A stretch of 64,000 bases of DNA, taken from positions 4,898,001 through 4,962,000 of the forward strand of contig JBGAFV010000001.1 of NCBI GenBank assembly GCA_044227095.1. Direction: 5' to 3'. Each line of letters starts with the position of its first letter. Within the stretch, counting starts at the first letter, position 1. A program made the translations under genes and the position numbers. Shown here piece after piece: positions 45,107 through 53,873 of this stretch. The notes beneath the pieces are model-generated. The model was not told the origin of the DNA and did not search any database. It worked only from the letters and a program-made list of their open reading frames with translations. This stretch comes from JACMLD01 sp044227095 (GTDB lineage Bacteria; Bacteroidota; Bacteroidia; Chitinophagales; Chitinophagaceae).

Positions 45107-46267
45107 TTATTTAAATAGCAATTGGGTTGTTGTGGCCACATAGGTCTTAACGTTCATCCATGTGTGGCCTCCGCCGGTAATAAGGCTTTTGTAATTCACC
45201 TTTTTTTCTTTGAGGTAATCCATAAACTCAACAGCAGGCTTATATAAAAAGTCTTCGCTGCCTACGCTTATCCAAAGTAGTTTCAATTGCTTATTTGTTT
45301 TTTCAGGATCGGCAGTAATGTTTTTGAAACCGCCTTCCATTTCAGGTGTAGATAAATATGCGCTGTAGCAACATATCCACGCAAACTTATCTGTATTGCC
45401 AAAACCAGTTCTTAATGTTTGTCCGCCCCCTCTTGAAAAACCACCAATGGCCCTGCCTTCTCGATTATTAATGGTGCGGTAATTTTTTTCTGTATAAGGA
45501 ATAATGTTTGCAACCATATCAGTTTCAAAAAGCTTTGCTCTTCTCACTGCATCGTCTCCATCTCTTGAAAGCAGATCGGTTGGTTTGGGATTATTTGTTT
45601 GTTCTGCTATTCTTGCCATTGGGTTTCCATATGGCATTACAACAATCATTGGTGTTGCTTTTCCTTCCGCAATAAGATTATCGAGAATGAAATTGGTGCG
45701 ACCAACTTTAAAAAAAGTTTCTTCTGTATCTGTCGTTCCGCTTATTAAATAAAATACCGGATATTTCTTCCGGGGATTTTTATTATAACCAGGCGGTGTA
45801 TACACAACCAGCGAACCTGTTGAGCCTTCAACAGAAGGATAGTATTCATAAGTGATAGTGCCATGGGGAACATTTTTCATTGCATGCACCAATGCTGTAT
45901 CGCCGGGAATATCTGCAAGGCTGGCTTTAAACCGTTCATTCGGAAAAAAATATTCATTGGCAGGATCCATTACAGTTATGCCATCAGCAGCAAAACTGTA
46001 AGGATAAATATCTGGCTTAACCGGTGCAGTTGTAATGCTCCAAATACCCAAAGTATCTTTTGTCATGAGTAGCGGCGCTTTTTCAAACTGTGCATTCAGT
46101 TTTACTTCTTTTGCTGCCGGTGAGAGATAACGGAAAGTAACCGTTTTATCTGCATTTACCTGGGGAGAAACTACAAATGGCCCTCTTGGAGGTTGCGCCG
46201 TTGCAATGTAGATTACAAACAAACACACAACTGTGGTGCATAATTGAAATAGGCTTTGTCTATTCAT
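45107..46267 (-). CDS. CE1 esterase with N-terminal CBM48-like domain, first gene of the xylan cluster
   Basis: 386 residues, signal LCTTVVCLFVIYIATAQ. E-set block TVTFRYLSPAAKEVKLNAQF; hydrolase block YLISGTTDTEETFFKVGRTN, nucleophile in GFSRGGGQT (Arg instead of the usual Met/Val after Ser), SVGSEDFLYKP and GGGHTWMNVKTY. An insertion with NPKPTDLLSRDGDDAVRRA distinguishes it from its neighbour. As first gene in the unit it marks the operon start; the 758 bp upstream hold no gene but a LacI-type palindrome. Confidence 0.92.
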   Translation of the reverse strand: MNRQSLFQLCTTVVCLFVIYIATAQPPRGPFVVSPQVNADKTVTFRYLSPAAKEVKLNAQFEKAPLLMTKDTLGIWSITTAPVKPDIYPYSFAADGITVMDPANEYFFPNERFKASLADIPGDTALVHAMKNVPHGTITYEYYPSVEGSTGSLVVYTPPGYNKNPRKKYPVFYLISGTTDTEETFFKVGRTNFILDNLIAEGKATPMIVVMPYGNPMARIAEQTNNPKPTDLLSRDGDDAVRRAKLFETDMVANIIPYTEKNYRTINNREGRAIGGFSRGGGQTLRTGFGNTDKFAWICCYSAYLSTPEMEGGFKNITADPEKTNKQLKLLWISVGSEDFLYKPAVEFMDYLKEKKVNYKSLITGGGHTWMNVKTYVATTTQLLFK

Positions 46268-47025
46268 ATGGCTTATTTTGGTTTAACAGCTTAAACTGTT
46301 TGCCTAATCGTTTATTTAATACAACACCCGGTGCAGATTATTTTTATTGTGGCAAACGTTGGTACATTAAATCATTCCCTGCAATCGCATATTATAAACT
46401 GAAAAACACCTTTTTTAAAATAGGTGTATAATTTACACTTATAAATTTATGCATTCCACCCCATGTACCACAGAAGCCGTTTATCAAACAATGCAACTAT
46501 ATTACCTTAAATATTTGCTGCAAAAAATGCCTGGCGACAAGCCCTTTTGGTATTATATCCTTAAAAAATTGAAATCGGTAACATATTCCTGTAACAACAA
46601 GCTTCAAAATAGCCAGCAGACGTCATTCGAATATATCTATAGTAGAATAATGGCAATCTTATCTGTCTATAACAAAGCAACCTCGCTACCAAATGTATGC
46701 TTTTAATGCAATCGGTTGCATATTTTGCTAAAAAAAATTTTTTGGTGAACATAGCCGGTTTGCTGTCACTAAAATTATTGGTCGTGGGCAGTATTCGTTC
46801 TTCTAAAACTTTACAAGAAGATAGCTTGCCGAAGAATCTGAAGGCCTGTGCGCATGTATGCATTTAAACACAGTATGTATACCAATAGCTGCAGTAATGC
46901 ATAAAATTTATAGAGGCTTGTGCGCTGGAAAACTAGAAAAAGCCATAGACGCACTCTTCAATTGGCATCAATAAATATCAAGCAACCGATATTGTTAGTT
47001 AAGAACATGAAGCAAACGAAAGGAA
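46268..47025. other. Gene-free 758-bp control region upstream of the xylan cluster
   Basis: No convincing gene in either strand. It is the largest non-coding gap in the right half of the window. Besides the palindrome at 46706-46721 it contains several CG-centred half-palindromes (TGGCAAACGTTGG near 46352, CTGCAATCGCAT near 46378) and AACAG-CTTAAA-CTGTT near 46279. A 100-residue - strand frame at 46561-46863 has unlikely composition. Confidence 0.5.
46706..46721. promoter_or_regulatory. LacI-type operator-like palindrome
   Basis: ATGCAATCGGTTGCAT: 16 bases, palindromic except for the penultimate central pair, with the CG-centred TGCAA...TTGCA form typical of LacI/GalR-family operators. It lies 439 bp upstream of the first esterase. 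No LacI gene is in the window. Confidence 0.5.
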
Positions 47026-48300
47026 TTATGCAGGCTTTTTCGTATAAAGAGAAAACTGATGCATTTCGCCGGTCATTTTATATTCTATAGCGAGGTTATG
47101 GGTGTCTGCAATTTTCTTAACAATTGCTAAGCCCAATCCATTTGAAACCGTTTCCTGTTCTTTGAGCGAAATAAATCTTTTAAATAACCTTTCAGCATCA
47201 ATTGGTGGAAGATTACTGGTATTGCAGATTTTAAATGATTGATCCGTTGTTTCAATAATTATTTTACCACCGCTATAATTATATTTTATTGCGTTACCAA
47301 TAAGATTAGATACAAGTGAATCTGCCAGCAATGGATGCAACTGTACAAAGAAATCATTTTTAAAATCGGTTTCAATAATCAATTCCTTATCTTTTATCAG
47401 TTCGTGAAAAAGCTGCAGGTATTTTTTTGTTACCGTTTCTAAACCAATAGCCGCTTTTGATTCATACTGGTTGTTTTCAATTTTTGCAAGGAACAACAGT
47501 CCCTGGTTTAATTTTCCCAACCTGTGCAATGCTTCACCAGCTTCTGCAAGTGATTGCACCTGTTCTTCAGTAAGGTTATTATCCTGCAAAAGCAATTCTA
47601 ATTTGTGTTGTACAATAGCAATTGGTGTTTGCATTTCATGGGCTGCATTTTCAGTAAACTCTTTCATGTTGATAAAGTCGCTGTAAATTTTGCCCGTCAT
47701 ATAATTGAGGGAAGTATTCAGTTCATTAAATTCTGTTGTATTGGTCTTCTCAAAATGCATTGCCTGCATCTGTTTCAGTTCTGCGGTTTGTATTTTTTGC
47801 AGTGATTTTTTAAAAGGCGCCCAAAGGCTTTGACTTATTAACCAGTTAAAAATAATTGCAGCAATAAAAAGACCTGCAAATACAAACAACATAATTCTTG
47901 TAAAGCCTTCGATAAAAGCCGCTTTTTGTTCCTGGGATTTTTTTATGGTTATGCTATATGGTATACCGCCAATATCTACTACCTGAGACAACTGCCTGTA
48001 AGGTATAGTGCTGTTTGTTTTAAGGTTTTTTTCGCGTACATCTTCTATAACAGGATTATCACTTACACTACTATTTACCGGGTAAATTGACAATTCTTTT
48101 GTTCTTAAAACAAAAGCAGTACCGTTATCTGTATTGGTTGCCAGGTAATCTATCCACTGTATTTCGTCAGCTATTAATTCCTGATCGCTGCGTTCGTTGA
48201 GTTGTTTGCTAAACTGGTGGTACAAATAAGAGGCAGTAACCACCAGCAATACAACCATTGCGGAAAAAAAATAGATAGTGGTTTTAGTGAGCAGCTTCAT
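47026..48300 (-). CDS. Sensor histidine kinase (two-component)
   Basis: 424 residues. TM1 (about 8-26, TIYFFSAMVVLLVVTASYLY), periplasmic sensor of about 110 residues, TM2 (about 137-157, IMLFVFAGLFIAAIIFNWLI), then a dimerisation domain with H-box ENAAHEMQTPIAIVQHKLEL and a HATPase with N-box SNLIGNAIKYNYSGGKI and G2 SNGLGLAIVKKIADTH. The gene begins 8 bp after the OmpR-type regulator at 48309, so the two form one operon. The signal is unknown; the nearby periplasmic protease suggests envelope stress, which is inference. Confidence 0.92.
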   Translation of the reverse strand: MKLLTKTTIYFFSAMVVLLVVTASYLYHQFSKQLNERSDQELIADEIQWIDYLATNTDNGTAFVLRTKELSIYPVNSSVSDNPVIEDVREKNLKTNSTIPYRQLSQVVDIGGIPYSITIKKSQEQKAAFIEGFTRIMLFVFAGLFIAAIIFNWLISQSLWAPFKKSLQKIQTAELKQMQAMHFEKTNTTEFNELNTSLNYMTGKIYSDFINMKEFTENAAHEMQTPIAIVQHKLELLLQDNNLTEEQVQSLAEAGEALHRLGKLNQGLLFLAKIENNQYESKAAIGLETVTKKYLQLFHELIKDKELIIETDFKNDFFVQLHPLLADSLVSNLIGNAIKYNYSGGKIIIETTDQSFKICNTSNLPPIDAERLFKRFISLKEQETVSNGLGLAIVKKIADTHNLAIEYKMTGEMHQFSLYTKKPA

Positions 48301-48308
48301 AAATAATA

Positions 48309-48986
48309 TTAATTGTCGGTTAGCCGGTAACCTGAACCATACACTGTTTTTATATAATCGCCGCTACCTGCTTCCAGTAATTTTTTTCTCAGGTTCCTGA
48401 TATGCGTGTACATAAAATCATAATCGCCGGCCTGCAGGTATTCATCGCCCCATATGCGTTCTGCAATAGAAGATTTGGTAAGTACACGCCGCTGATTGGC
48501 TATAAAATATTCCAGCAACTGGTATTCCTTTTCAGTTAAATCAACAGGTTTATCATGTACAGTAAGCCGCTTTCCTTCCGCATCAAGTTTTATTTCATTA
48601 AACTGAATATACCTGTTGCCTTCAAACTGTCTTCTGCGCAGGATAGCATTAATCCTTGCATTTAATTCTGAAAGATGGAATGGTTTTACAAGATAATCAT
48701 CAGAACCGAGTTCAAGCCCTTTCAATTTATCTTCCAGTGATGTTTTTGCTGAGATGATAATAATACCGGCTTTCGATTCAAATCTTTTAAGTGCGGAAAC
48801 AATATCGAAACCGTTCCCGTAAGGCAATCCTATATCCACAACAATACAATCATAATTATACTGTTCAACTTTTTCCATGCCTTTAATAAAATCAGCAGCG
48901 GTCTCGCATACATATCCCTGGTATTCCAGGTATTTCTGTATAGATTCCCGCAACTGTCTTTCGTCTTCTATAATTAATATTTTCAT
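48309..48986 (-). CDS. OmpR/PhoB-type response regulator
   Basis: 225 residues from the ATG at 48986 (MKILIIEDERQL), the only start that fits the receiver fold; the frame upstream to 49055 runs through a terminator hairpin. Receiver: acidic pair ED, phospho-acceptor Asp in CIVVDIGLPYGNG, Thr/Ser in IIISAKTS and Lys in YLVKPFHLSE. The C-terminal winged helix has LTEKEYQLLEYFIANQRRVL, and TVYGSGYRL as the wing. It partners the kinase directly downstream. Confidence 0.94.
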   Translation of the reverse strand: MKILIIEDERQLRESIQKYLEYQGYVCETAADFIKGMEKVEQYNYDCIVVDIGLPYGNGFDIVSALKRFESKAGIIIISAKTSLEDKLKGLELGSDDYLVKPFHLSELNARINAILRRRQFEGNRYIQFNEIKLDAEGKRLTVHDKPVDLTEKEYQLLEYFIANQRRVLTKSSIAERIWGDEYLQAGDYDFMYTHIRNLRKKLLEAGSGDYIKTVYGSGYRLTDN

Positions 48987-48995
48987 GCTGAGCAG

Positions 48996-49003
48996 CAAAG
49001 ATA
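48996..49003 (-). promoter_or_regulatory. Promoter -7 element TATCTTTG of the two-component operon
   Basis: On the - strand TATCTTTG matches the Bacteroidota TAnnTTTG element and ends 9 bases before the regulator ATG at 48986, so the transcript would be nearly leaderless. No TTTG -33 element is seen; the upstream place is taken by the HtrA terminator. Confidence 0.45.
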
Positions 49004-49008
49004 AAAAA

Positions 49009-49031
49009 ACCCGCCCTTTTAAGGGGCGGGT
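49009..49031 (-). terminator. Rho-independent terminator of the HtrA gene
   Basis: ACCCGCCC (49009-49016), 7-base loop, GGGCGGGT (49024-49031): perfect GC-rich 8-bp stem. On the - strand it is followed by seven T. It lies 43 bp after the HtrA stop and separates it from the two-component operon. Confidence 0.85.
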
Positions 49032-49073
49032 ACAAGTAACAACCAAAACCTCCAACCCAACACCAGCAAAATG

Positions 49074-50543
49074 TTACTGAAGGTTGTCCAAGTCGTTTAA
49101 AGCATATTGGTAAACCACACCCGGTGCATTTGGATACACACCACTGATAATTGCGCTATTACCATTCTGGCGCAATGCATCTTTCAGTTCATCTACAGTG
49201 GTTACTCTTTTATTATTAACTGCGTTTATAATAAAGCCTTCTTTAATTTTTGTCTGGTCTGCTATAATACCTTCTCCAATACTTTTTACCTGCACACCTT
49301 TTCCATTATCCAATGCCTGGAAACTAGCGCCCAGTTTTTCAATCACTTGTTCTTTTACAGAAGCGTAAGTTCCGGAAGCACCTTTAAGTGTAGCGCTTGC
49401 ACTCTTTTCTGAGCCGTTGTGCTGGTAAGTAATATTTACCTTATCGCCGGGGTGCATAGCAGAAATCTTTTCCACTACTTCATTACCGGTAGAAACAGCA
49501 ATACCATTTATTTTGGTAATAAAATCTCCCTTCTGCACACCAGCTTCTTCTGCAGTACTGCCTTTTGCAACATCCATTACAAATACACCATTGCCTTCTT
49601 TGATATTATTTTTCTGACGATCTTCTTCACTCATCAAATCATTAGGATACATGATACCGAGGTATGCCCTTTTAGTGCTTCCGTACTTAATAATATCCCC
49701 GGCTACTTTTGCCACAAGATTAGAAGGTATAGCATAAGAGTAACCCGCATAAGAACCCGTTGGTGAAGCAATAGCACTGTTGATGCCAATAACATCTCCA
49801 TCAGTATTTACCAATGCACCACCGCTGTTACCAGGGTTTACTGCTGCATCTGTTTGTATAAAAGATTCTACCGGCGTACTGCTGTTACGACTGTTAATGC
49901 CGATATTTCTTGATTTTGCACTAACAATACCAGAAGTTACTGTTGTTGCCAAATCCAACGGATAGCCTATTGCGAGTACCCATTGACCAAGGTGTACATT
50001 ATCTGAATTGGAAAAAGTAAGAAAAGGAAAATCGTGCCCTTCAATCTTAATAACAGCAAGGTCGGTGCTGGGATCTGTACCAATCACCCTTGCTTTATAA
50101 TCTTCTTTGTTGTTTAATGTAACAGTAAGGTGATCGGTTCCTTCTACCACGTGGTTATTGGTAACAATGTAACCATCGGCACTGATAAGAACACCAGAAC
50201 CCGAAGCTTTTTGCGGCTGCATCATTCTTGGCGAACCATTACCAAAACCAGGACCGAAGAAATCTCTTAGCGGATTATCGTCCATATCCTGGTTAACTTC
50301 TTTTGCTTTCATTACTGTTCTTATATGAACAACAGCCGGCGCTGCTTTGGTAGCTGCTTTTTCAAAATCAACCATTGGGCCAGATGTTGGCGTGGTATAG
50401 TTGGCACTAGAAAAAAGTGATGATGGAGTTGTGCCGGAAACAGCAAATTGATTATGCTGCTGTAACTGTGCATATCCCCAGGCGCCGCCTGTAAAACATG
50501 CTCCTGCTATTGCGATAGCTGCTATTGATTGTTTGATTGTCAT
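49074..50543 (-). CDS. HtrA/Deg-type periplasmic serine protease with two PDZ domains
   Basis: 489 residues from the ATG at 50543 (MTIKQSIAAIAIAGAC); the frame is open from 50567. N-terminal signal/anchor, then trypsin-like domain with triad His131 (TNNHVVEG), Asp161 (PSTDLAVIK) and Ser240 (NPGNSGGAL). PDZ1 about 285-375 (AYLGIMYPNDL, GVFVMDVAKGSTAEEAGVQK), PDZ2 about 390-489. It degrades or refolds misfolded envelope proteins. PDZ2 is diverged but retains GFIINAVNNKRVTTVDEL. It has its own promoter and terminator. Confidence 0.95.
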   Translation of the reverse strand: MTIKQSIAAIAIAGACFTGGAWGYAQLQQHNQFAVSGTTPSSLFSSANYTTPTSGPMVDFEKAATKAAPAVVHIRTVMKAKEVNQDMDDNPLRDFFGPGFGNGSPRMMQPQKASGSGVLISADGYIVTNNHVVEGTDHLTVTLNNKEDYKARVIGTDPSTDLAVIKIEGHDFPFLTFSNSDNVHLGQWVLAIGYPLDLATTVTSGIVSAKSRNIGINSRNSSTPVESFIQTDAAVNPGNSGGALVNTDGDVIGINSAIASPTGSYAGYSYAIPSNLVAKVAGDIIKYGSTKRAYLGIMYPNDLMSEEDRQKNNIKEGNGVFVMDVAKGSTAEEAGVQKGDFITKINGIAVSTGNEVVEKISAMHPGDKVNITYQHNGSEKSASATLKGASGTYASVKEQVIEKLGASFQALDNGKGVQVKSIGEGIIADQTKIKEGFIINAVNNKRVTTVDELKDALRQNGNSAIISGVYPNAPGVVYQYALNDLDNLQ

Positions 50544-50564
50544 ACGTATATTTTTATTTGACAA

Positions 50565-50591
50565 CAAACCTATTTTGCGCTTCTAAAGCAA
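50565..50591 (-). promoter_or_regulatory. Candidate promoter of the HtrA gene
   Basis: On the - strand TTG (50589-50591), 16-base spacer and TAGGTTTG (50565-50572) fit the Bacteroidota TTTG/TAnnTTTG promoter, though the spacer is short. The -7 element ends 21 bases before the HtrA start. Confidence 0.4.
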
Positions 50592-50759
50592 TTCTGAAGA
50601 AATTTCTAAAAACTTTGTTAATACCAAAACCCAAAAACACTGGCGGAAAAGTAAGGCTGATTCATTTTCAAACATTGCAATTTCCTCCATTCATCATGCG
50701 GAAACTGCTGTTGATAGTATATCAATAAATCCGGGAATGATTTACGAAATTTGAGGATC

Positions 50760-51827
50760 ATGAAAAAACATGTTCGCCACCAGGTGATTTGCTGGATTGC
50801 TTTTTTCTTATTTCTTTCACTGATAGAATATTTATGGGATAAAGCCACGCTCCCATCCCTTTCACAATCTCAACTAATTTTCAATAGCCTGTTGTCGACC
50901 TTAATTAATATTCCGCCTAAAATTCTGTTTGCATATTATGTATGGTTTTTCCTGAAGCCGTCGCGGCATCATCAAATAAAGAATATTTTTTTTCGCACCA
51001 TTGAATTTTTAGCTGTCCTTTTTGTTCTTACAACTATCGACAGGCTCATCAACAATTACATTGTCATTCCAATAATTTATAAGGGCATAATTCAATTAGG
51101 CGGATTGTATGAAGAAAGGCGTGTTTTTATAGTATTGCTGTATTTCGCCCTTGCGGCAGGCATCCTGGTAAGCATTCGTTCTTTGCAACAGCAGTTGCTT
51201 GCTGCAATAAGAGAAAAAGAATTGGTAAGGCAGCAACTCGCTACCGAGTTAATGTTTTTAAGAAATCAAACTAATCCTCATTTTCTAATGAACACCCTTA
51301 ATAATATTTATGCGCTGGCAAGAAAAAAATCTGAAGATACAGCTGAAGCAGTGATGCGGCTTTCGGAATTGTTGCGCTTTATGTTGTATGAATCCAACGG
51401 ATCATTAATATTGCTGGATGAAGAAATAAAGGTGCTGGAAGATTATACCGGTCTTGAAAGCATCCGCTATAACGAAAGGCTTTCTCTTCAGTTTGTAAAA
51501 TCAATCGATGCCGAAGGTTATCGTATCTCTCCCCTGCTTTTACTTCCGTTTGTTGAAAATGCATTTAAGCATGGCGTTAGCGAATCGAGAACCAATGCTT
51601 TTATACATATATCCATCGATGTGAAAAATGCTGTCCTAAATCTTAACATAGAAAATTCAATAGCCGATAATGCAACTGAACAGGTTTTTAAGAACAACAT
51701 CGGCCTAAAAAATGTACAAAGGCAACTGGAACTTTTGTACCGCGATTATACATTGAATGTGCAGAACAGCAACCAGTCATACAAAACTCATTTAACTGTA
51801 AATCTTGAAAGCTATGCAGAAATATAA
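50760..51827 (+). CDS. LytS/YehU-type sensor histidine kinase
   Basis: 355 residues from the ATG at 50760 (the frame also opens at a TTG at 50751). Four transmembrane helices in the first 150 residues (VICWIAFFLFLSLIEYL; TIEFLAVLFVLTTIDRL; VFIVLLYFALAAGILVSI). The His-kinase domain has QTNPHFLMNTLNNIYALA with the phospho-accepting His, then LLLPFVENAFKHGVSESR as N-box and NNIGLKNVQRQLELLY. It phosphorylates the LytTR regulator encoded next, whose ATG lies 14 bases before this stop. Confidence 0.93.
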   Translation: MKKHVRHQVICWIAFFLFLSLIEYLWDKATLPSLSQSQLIFNSLLSTLINIPPKILFAYYVWFFLKPSRHHQIKNIFFRTIEFLAVLFVLTTIDRLINNYIVIPIIYKGIIQLGGLYEERRVFIVLLYFALAAGILVSIRSLQQQLLAAIREKELVRQQLATELMFLRNQTNPHFLMNTLNNIYALARKKSEDTAEAVMRLSELLRFMLYESNGSLILLDEEIKVLEDYTGLESIRYNERLSLQFVKSIDAEGYRISPLLLLPFVENAFKHGVSESRTNAFIHISIDVKNAVLNLNIENSIADNATEQVFKNNIGLKNVQRQLELLYRDYTLNVQNSNQSYKTHLTVNLESYAEI

Positions 51828-52494
51828 TTGTCTTATAGTTGAAGATGAACCACTGGCAGCAGAAGTATTGTCAGACTATACAAAGCAGGTTCCGTTCCTG
51901 GAACTGAAATCCATTTGTACAGATGCTTTGCAGGCCAGCAATATGCTTCAAAAAGAAAAGATAGATTGTATCTTTCTAGACATTCATTTACCCGGTCTTA
52001 AAGGAATGGAATTTCTTGAAACACTAACCGAGCCACCTGCAGTAATCATTACTTCTGCTTATCCTGAATATGCATTGCAGGCATTTGATTTTTGTGTTAC
52101 TGATTATTTACTTAAACCTATTCGCTTTAGTCGTTTTCTTAAGGCTGTTAATAAACTGCATCAGCCCGTTAAAGAAACAAATACGCCACGCTACCATCTT
52201 TTTAATGTAGATAAAAAAATGCTCCGTGTTTGCGAAGATGATATACTTGTTATTGAAAGTGTGAGGGATTATGTAAAGATTACTACCCGGCAAAAAAACA
52301 TCTACACCAAACTGCAATTAACCGAAGCACTTGAACTACTGGGTACCGAAAAATTTATTCGGGTACACCGATCATTTATAATAGCTAAAAACAAGGTTAC
52401 TGCATTTACTTCTACAGATGTGGAAATTGAGGCTAACCGTATACCCATAGGCAGGAGTTTTAAAGAAATAGTGGTGGACACTCTTGGTAGATAA
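51814..52494 (+). CDS. LytTR-family response regulator
   Basis: 226 residues from the ATG at 51814, overlapping the kinase gene by 14 bases. Receiver with ED pair (LIVEDEPLAAE), phospho-acceptor Asp in CIFLDIHLPGLKG and Lys in DYLLKPIRFSRF. The C-terminal LytTR DNA-binding domain shows VRDYVKITTRQKNIYTKLQL and FIRVHRSFIIAKNKV. LytTR regulators of this kind bind direct repeats upstream of membrane or adhesin genes; the target may be the membrane protein at 52575. Confidence 0.94.
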   Translation: MQKYNCLIVEDEPLAAEVLSDYTKQVPFLELKSICTDALQASNMLQKEKIDCIFLDIHLPGLKGMEFLETLTEPPAVIITSAYPEYALQAFDFCVTDYLLKPIRFSRFLKAVNKLHQPVKETNTPRYHLFNVDKKMLRVCEDDILVIESVRDYVKITTRQKNIYTKLQLTEALELLGTEKFIRVHRSFIIAKNKVTAFTSTDVEIEANRIPIGRSFKEIVVDTLGR

Positions 52495-52574
52495 CAGTTG
52501 TATATCATGCAAAGACTGTAATCCACCAGCCAACTGTTCAACTTATATTTTTTGCAAGTAGTTTTAGCCTGCTT

Positions 52575-53330
52575 ATGAAAAAATGGATCCCCCAAGGAAA
52601 GTTTTTATTTGCATTGGCTATAACCGGTTTTGGATTAATCACTTTTATTACCGGGCAGTTGCCAAAAGCTTTTTCACCTGCAATTGAATCTACCAGCCTG
52701 CGGCTTACAGTTGTAGTTATATGTGGCTTAATTTTTATTGCATCAGGTATAGGTCTTATGATAAATAGGTTTGCTACAAATGCAGGATTTTTAATTTTTT
52801 TCTTTTTTCTTGCTGATTTAATCTATCCACAACTCATTACTTCACTACAACAACCTACAAATGCCGGGCAATGGACACTTACGCTTGAACTATTAGCACT
52901 TGCCAGCGGCGCTTGTTTTCTTACCAATAATCAACTGCTTCAAAAAATTGCCCGCTATACTTTTGCTTTGTCGTTTATTGGTTTTGCCGTTTTGCATTAT
53001 ATGTATGCAGATTATATCGTAACGCTCATCCCCGCATGGATGCCTGCTCATTATTTTTTAAACGCATTGGTACTTGCTGGTTTTATTGCAACGTCGGCCA
53101 GCCTTATTTTAAACATTGCTACCGGACCAGCAACATTTGCATTTGCATTGATGTTTTGCCTTTGGGTGATTACGCTTCATATACCACGTTGCATTTTACA
53201 TCCATCAAATGAAGCAGAATGGTCCAGCCTTTGTATTGCTATTGCAATGGCAGGTATAGGTTTTCTCATTTTTGAAAAAACAGCTCAACCTAAAATATTA
53301 AGAGAGGCGAACGAAAATTTTATGCAATAA
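52575..53330 (+). CDS. DoxX-like integral membrane protein
   Basis: 251 residues with about eight transmembrane helices in two similar halves. The second half has LIPAWMPAHYFLNALVLAGF, matching the DoxX-type signature (P-x-W-x-P-x-H), and the first half has the related GQLPKAFSP start. It ends in a short basic tail. DoxX-like proteins are implicated in redox or respiratory membrane functions. It follows the LytS/LytTR pair by 80 bp and may be its target. Confidence 0.6.
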   Translation: MKKWIPQGKFLFALAITGFGLITFITGQLPKAFSPAIESTSLRLTVVVICGLIFIASGIGLMINRFATNAGFLIFFFFLADLIYPQLITSLQQPTNAGQWTLTLELLALASGACFLTNNQLLQKIARYTFALSFIGFAVLHYMYADYIVTLIPAWMPAHYFLNALVLAGFIATSASLILNIATGPATFAFALMFCLWVITLHIPRCILHPSNEAEWSSLCIAIAMAGIGFLIFEKTAQPKILREANENFMQ

Positions 53331-53332
53331 AA

Positions 53333-53359
53333 AAGCAAGGCCAATGTATGACCTTGCTT
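53333..53359. terminator. Bidirectional terminator between convergent genes
   Basis: AAGCAAGG (53333-53340), 11-base loop, CCTTGCTT (53352-53359), flanked by A-rich sequence on the left and TCAATT on the right. It lies between the DoxX-like gene and the 53382 gene. Confidence 0.7.
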
Positions 53360-53381
53360 CAATTATCACCATGTATAATTA

Positions 53382-53711
53382 TTACCATCTGCCTTTTTTA
53401 TTGTCTGAATATCCATGGTCTGAATATCCATGATTGTCTTTTTCAAAACGAAACTGAACACGGCTAATTTCAGCATCACGCATTCTTTCCAGTTGATCAA
53501 TTTGTTTCATTTTTTCTCTCCTGCTCATCCACCTGTTTTGTTTTACAGCGGAAATTTTAAAATCATACTCACGGTTAATCTGTTGTATAGTCTGCTTTTT
53601 AGAGTTGAATGAGTAGCCATAATCTTTTTTACCATTATCAAAGCCCCTGGACTGAGCTGAAGCAATAACAAAAGAACCTGCTGCAATTAATAACATAAAA
53701 ATCTTTTTCAT
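53382..53711 (-). CDS. Small secreted helical protein
   Basis: 109 residues from the ATG at 53711 (MKKIFMLLIAAGSFVIASAQ, a good signal peptide); the frame opens at 53738. The mature part has a charged helical segment, INREYDFKISAVKQNRWMSR and RREKMKQIDQLERMRDAEIS, then a glycine/tyrosine-rich end with a repeated YSDHGYSD motif. The helical segment matches that of the secreted protein at 55632 (DYDDKIKSAKHDKSISKDER...). No named family. It is convergent with the DoxX-like gene. Confidence 0.7.
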   Translation of the reverse strand: MKKIFMLLIAAGSFVIASAQSRGFDNGKKDYGYSFNSKKQTIQQINREYDFKISAVKQNRWMSRREKMKQIDQLERMRDAEISRVQFRFEKDNHGYSDHGYSDNKKGRW

Positions 53712-53873
53712 AATTGTAAATTTTAAAAAGTGATTCAATGTATATAAGATGGAAACAGGTCATTTTCGTTTAAATAAAAGACAGCCGTTTCATCGCAGCA
53801 TTTGCGGTGGTTGTCGCAACATTTTACAACACCTTTTTGCAAGGCAGGAAAACCATTAAACGCAGGGGGAAAA

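Noticed and set aside
46561..46863. 100-residue - strand frame in the control region
   Set aside because: Cys/Tyr/Arg-rich composition unlike the other proteins here, no signal, no motif.
46880..46970. Short + frame ending KLEKAIDALFNWHQ
   Set aside because: Only about 25-40 codons, no recognisable family; chance cannot be excluded.
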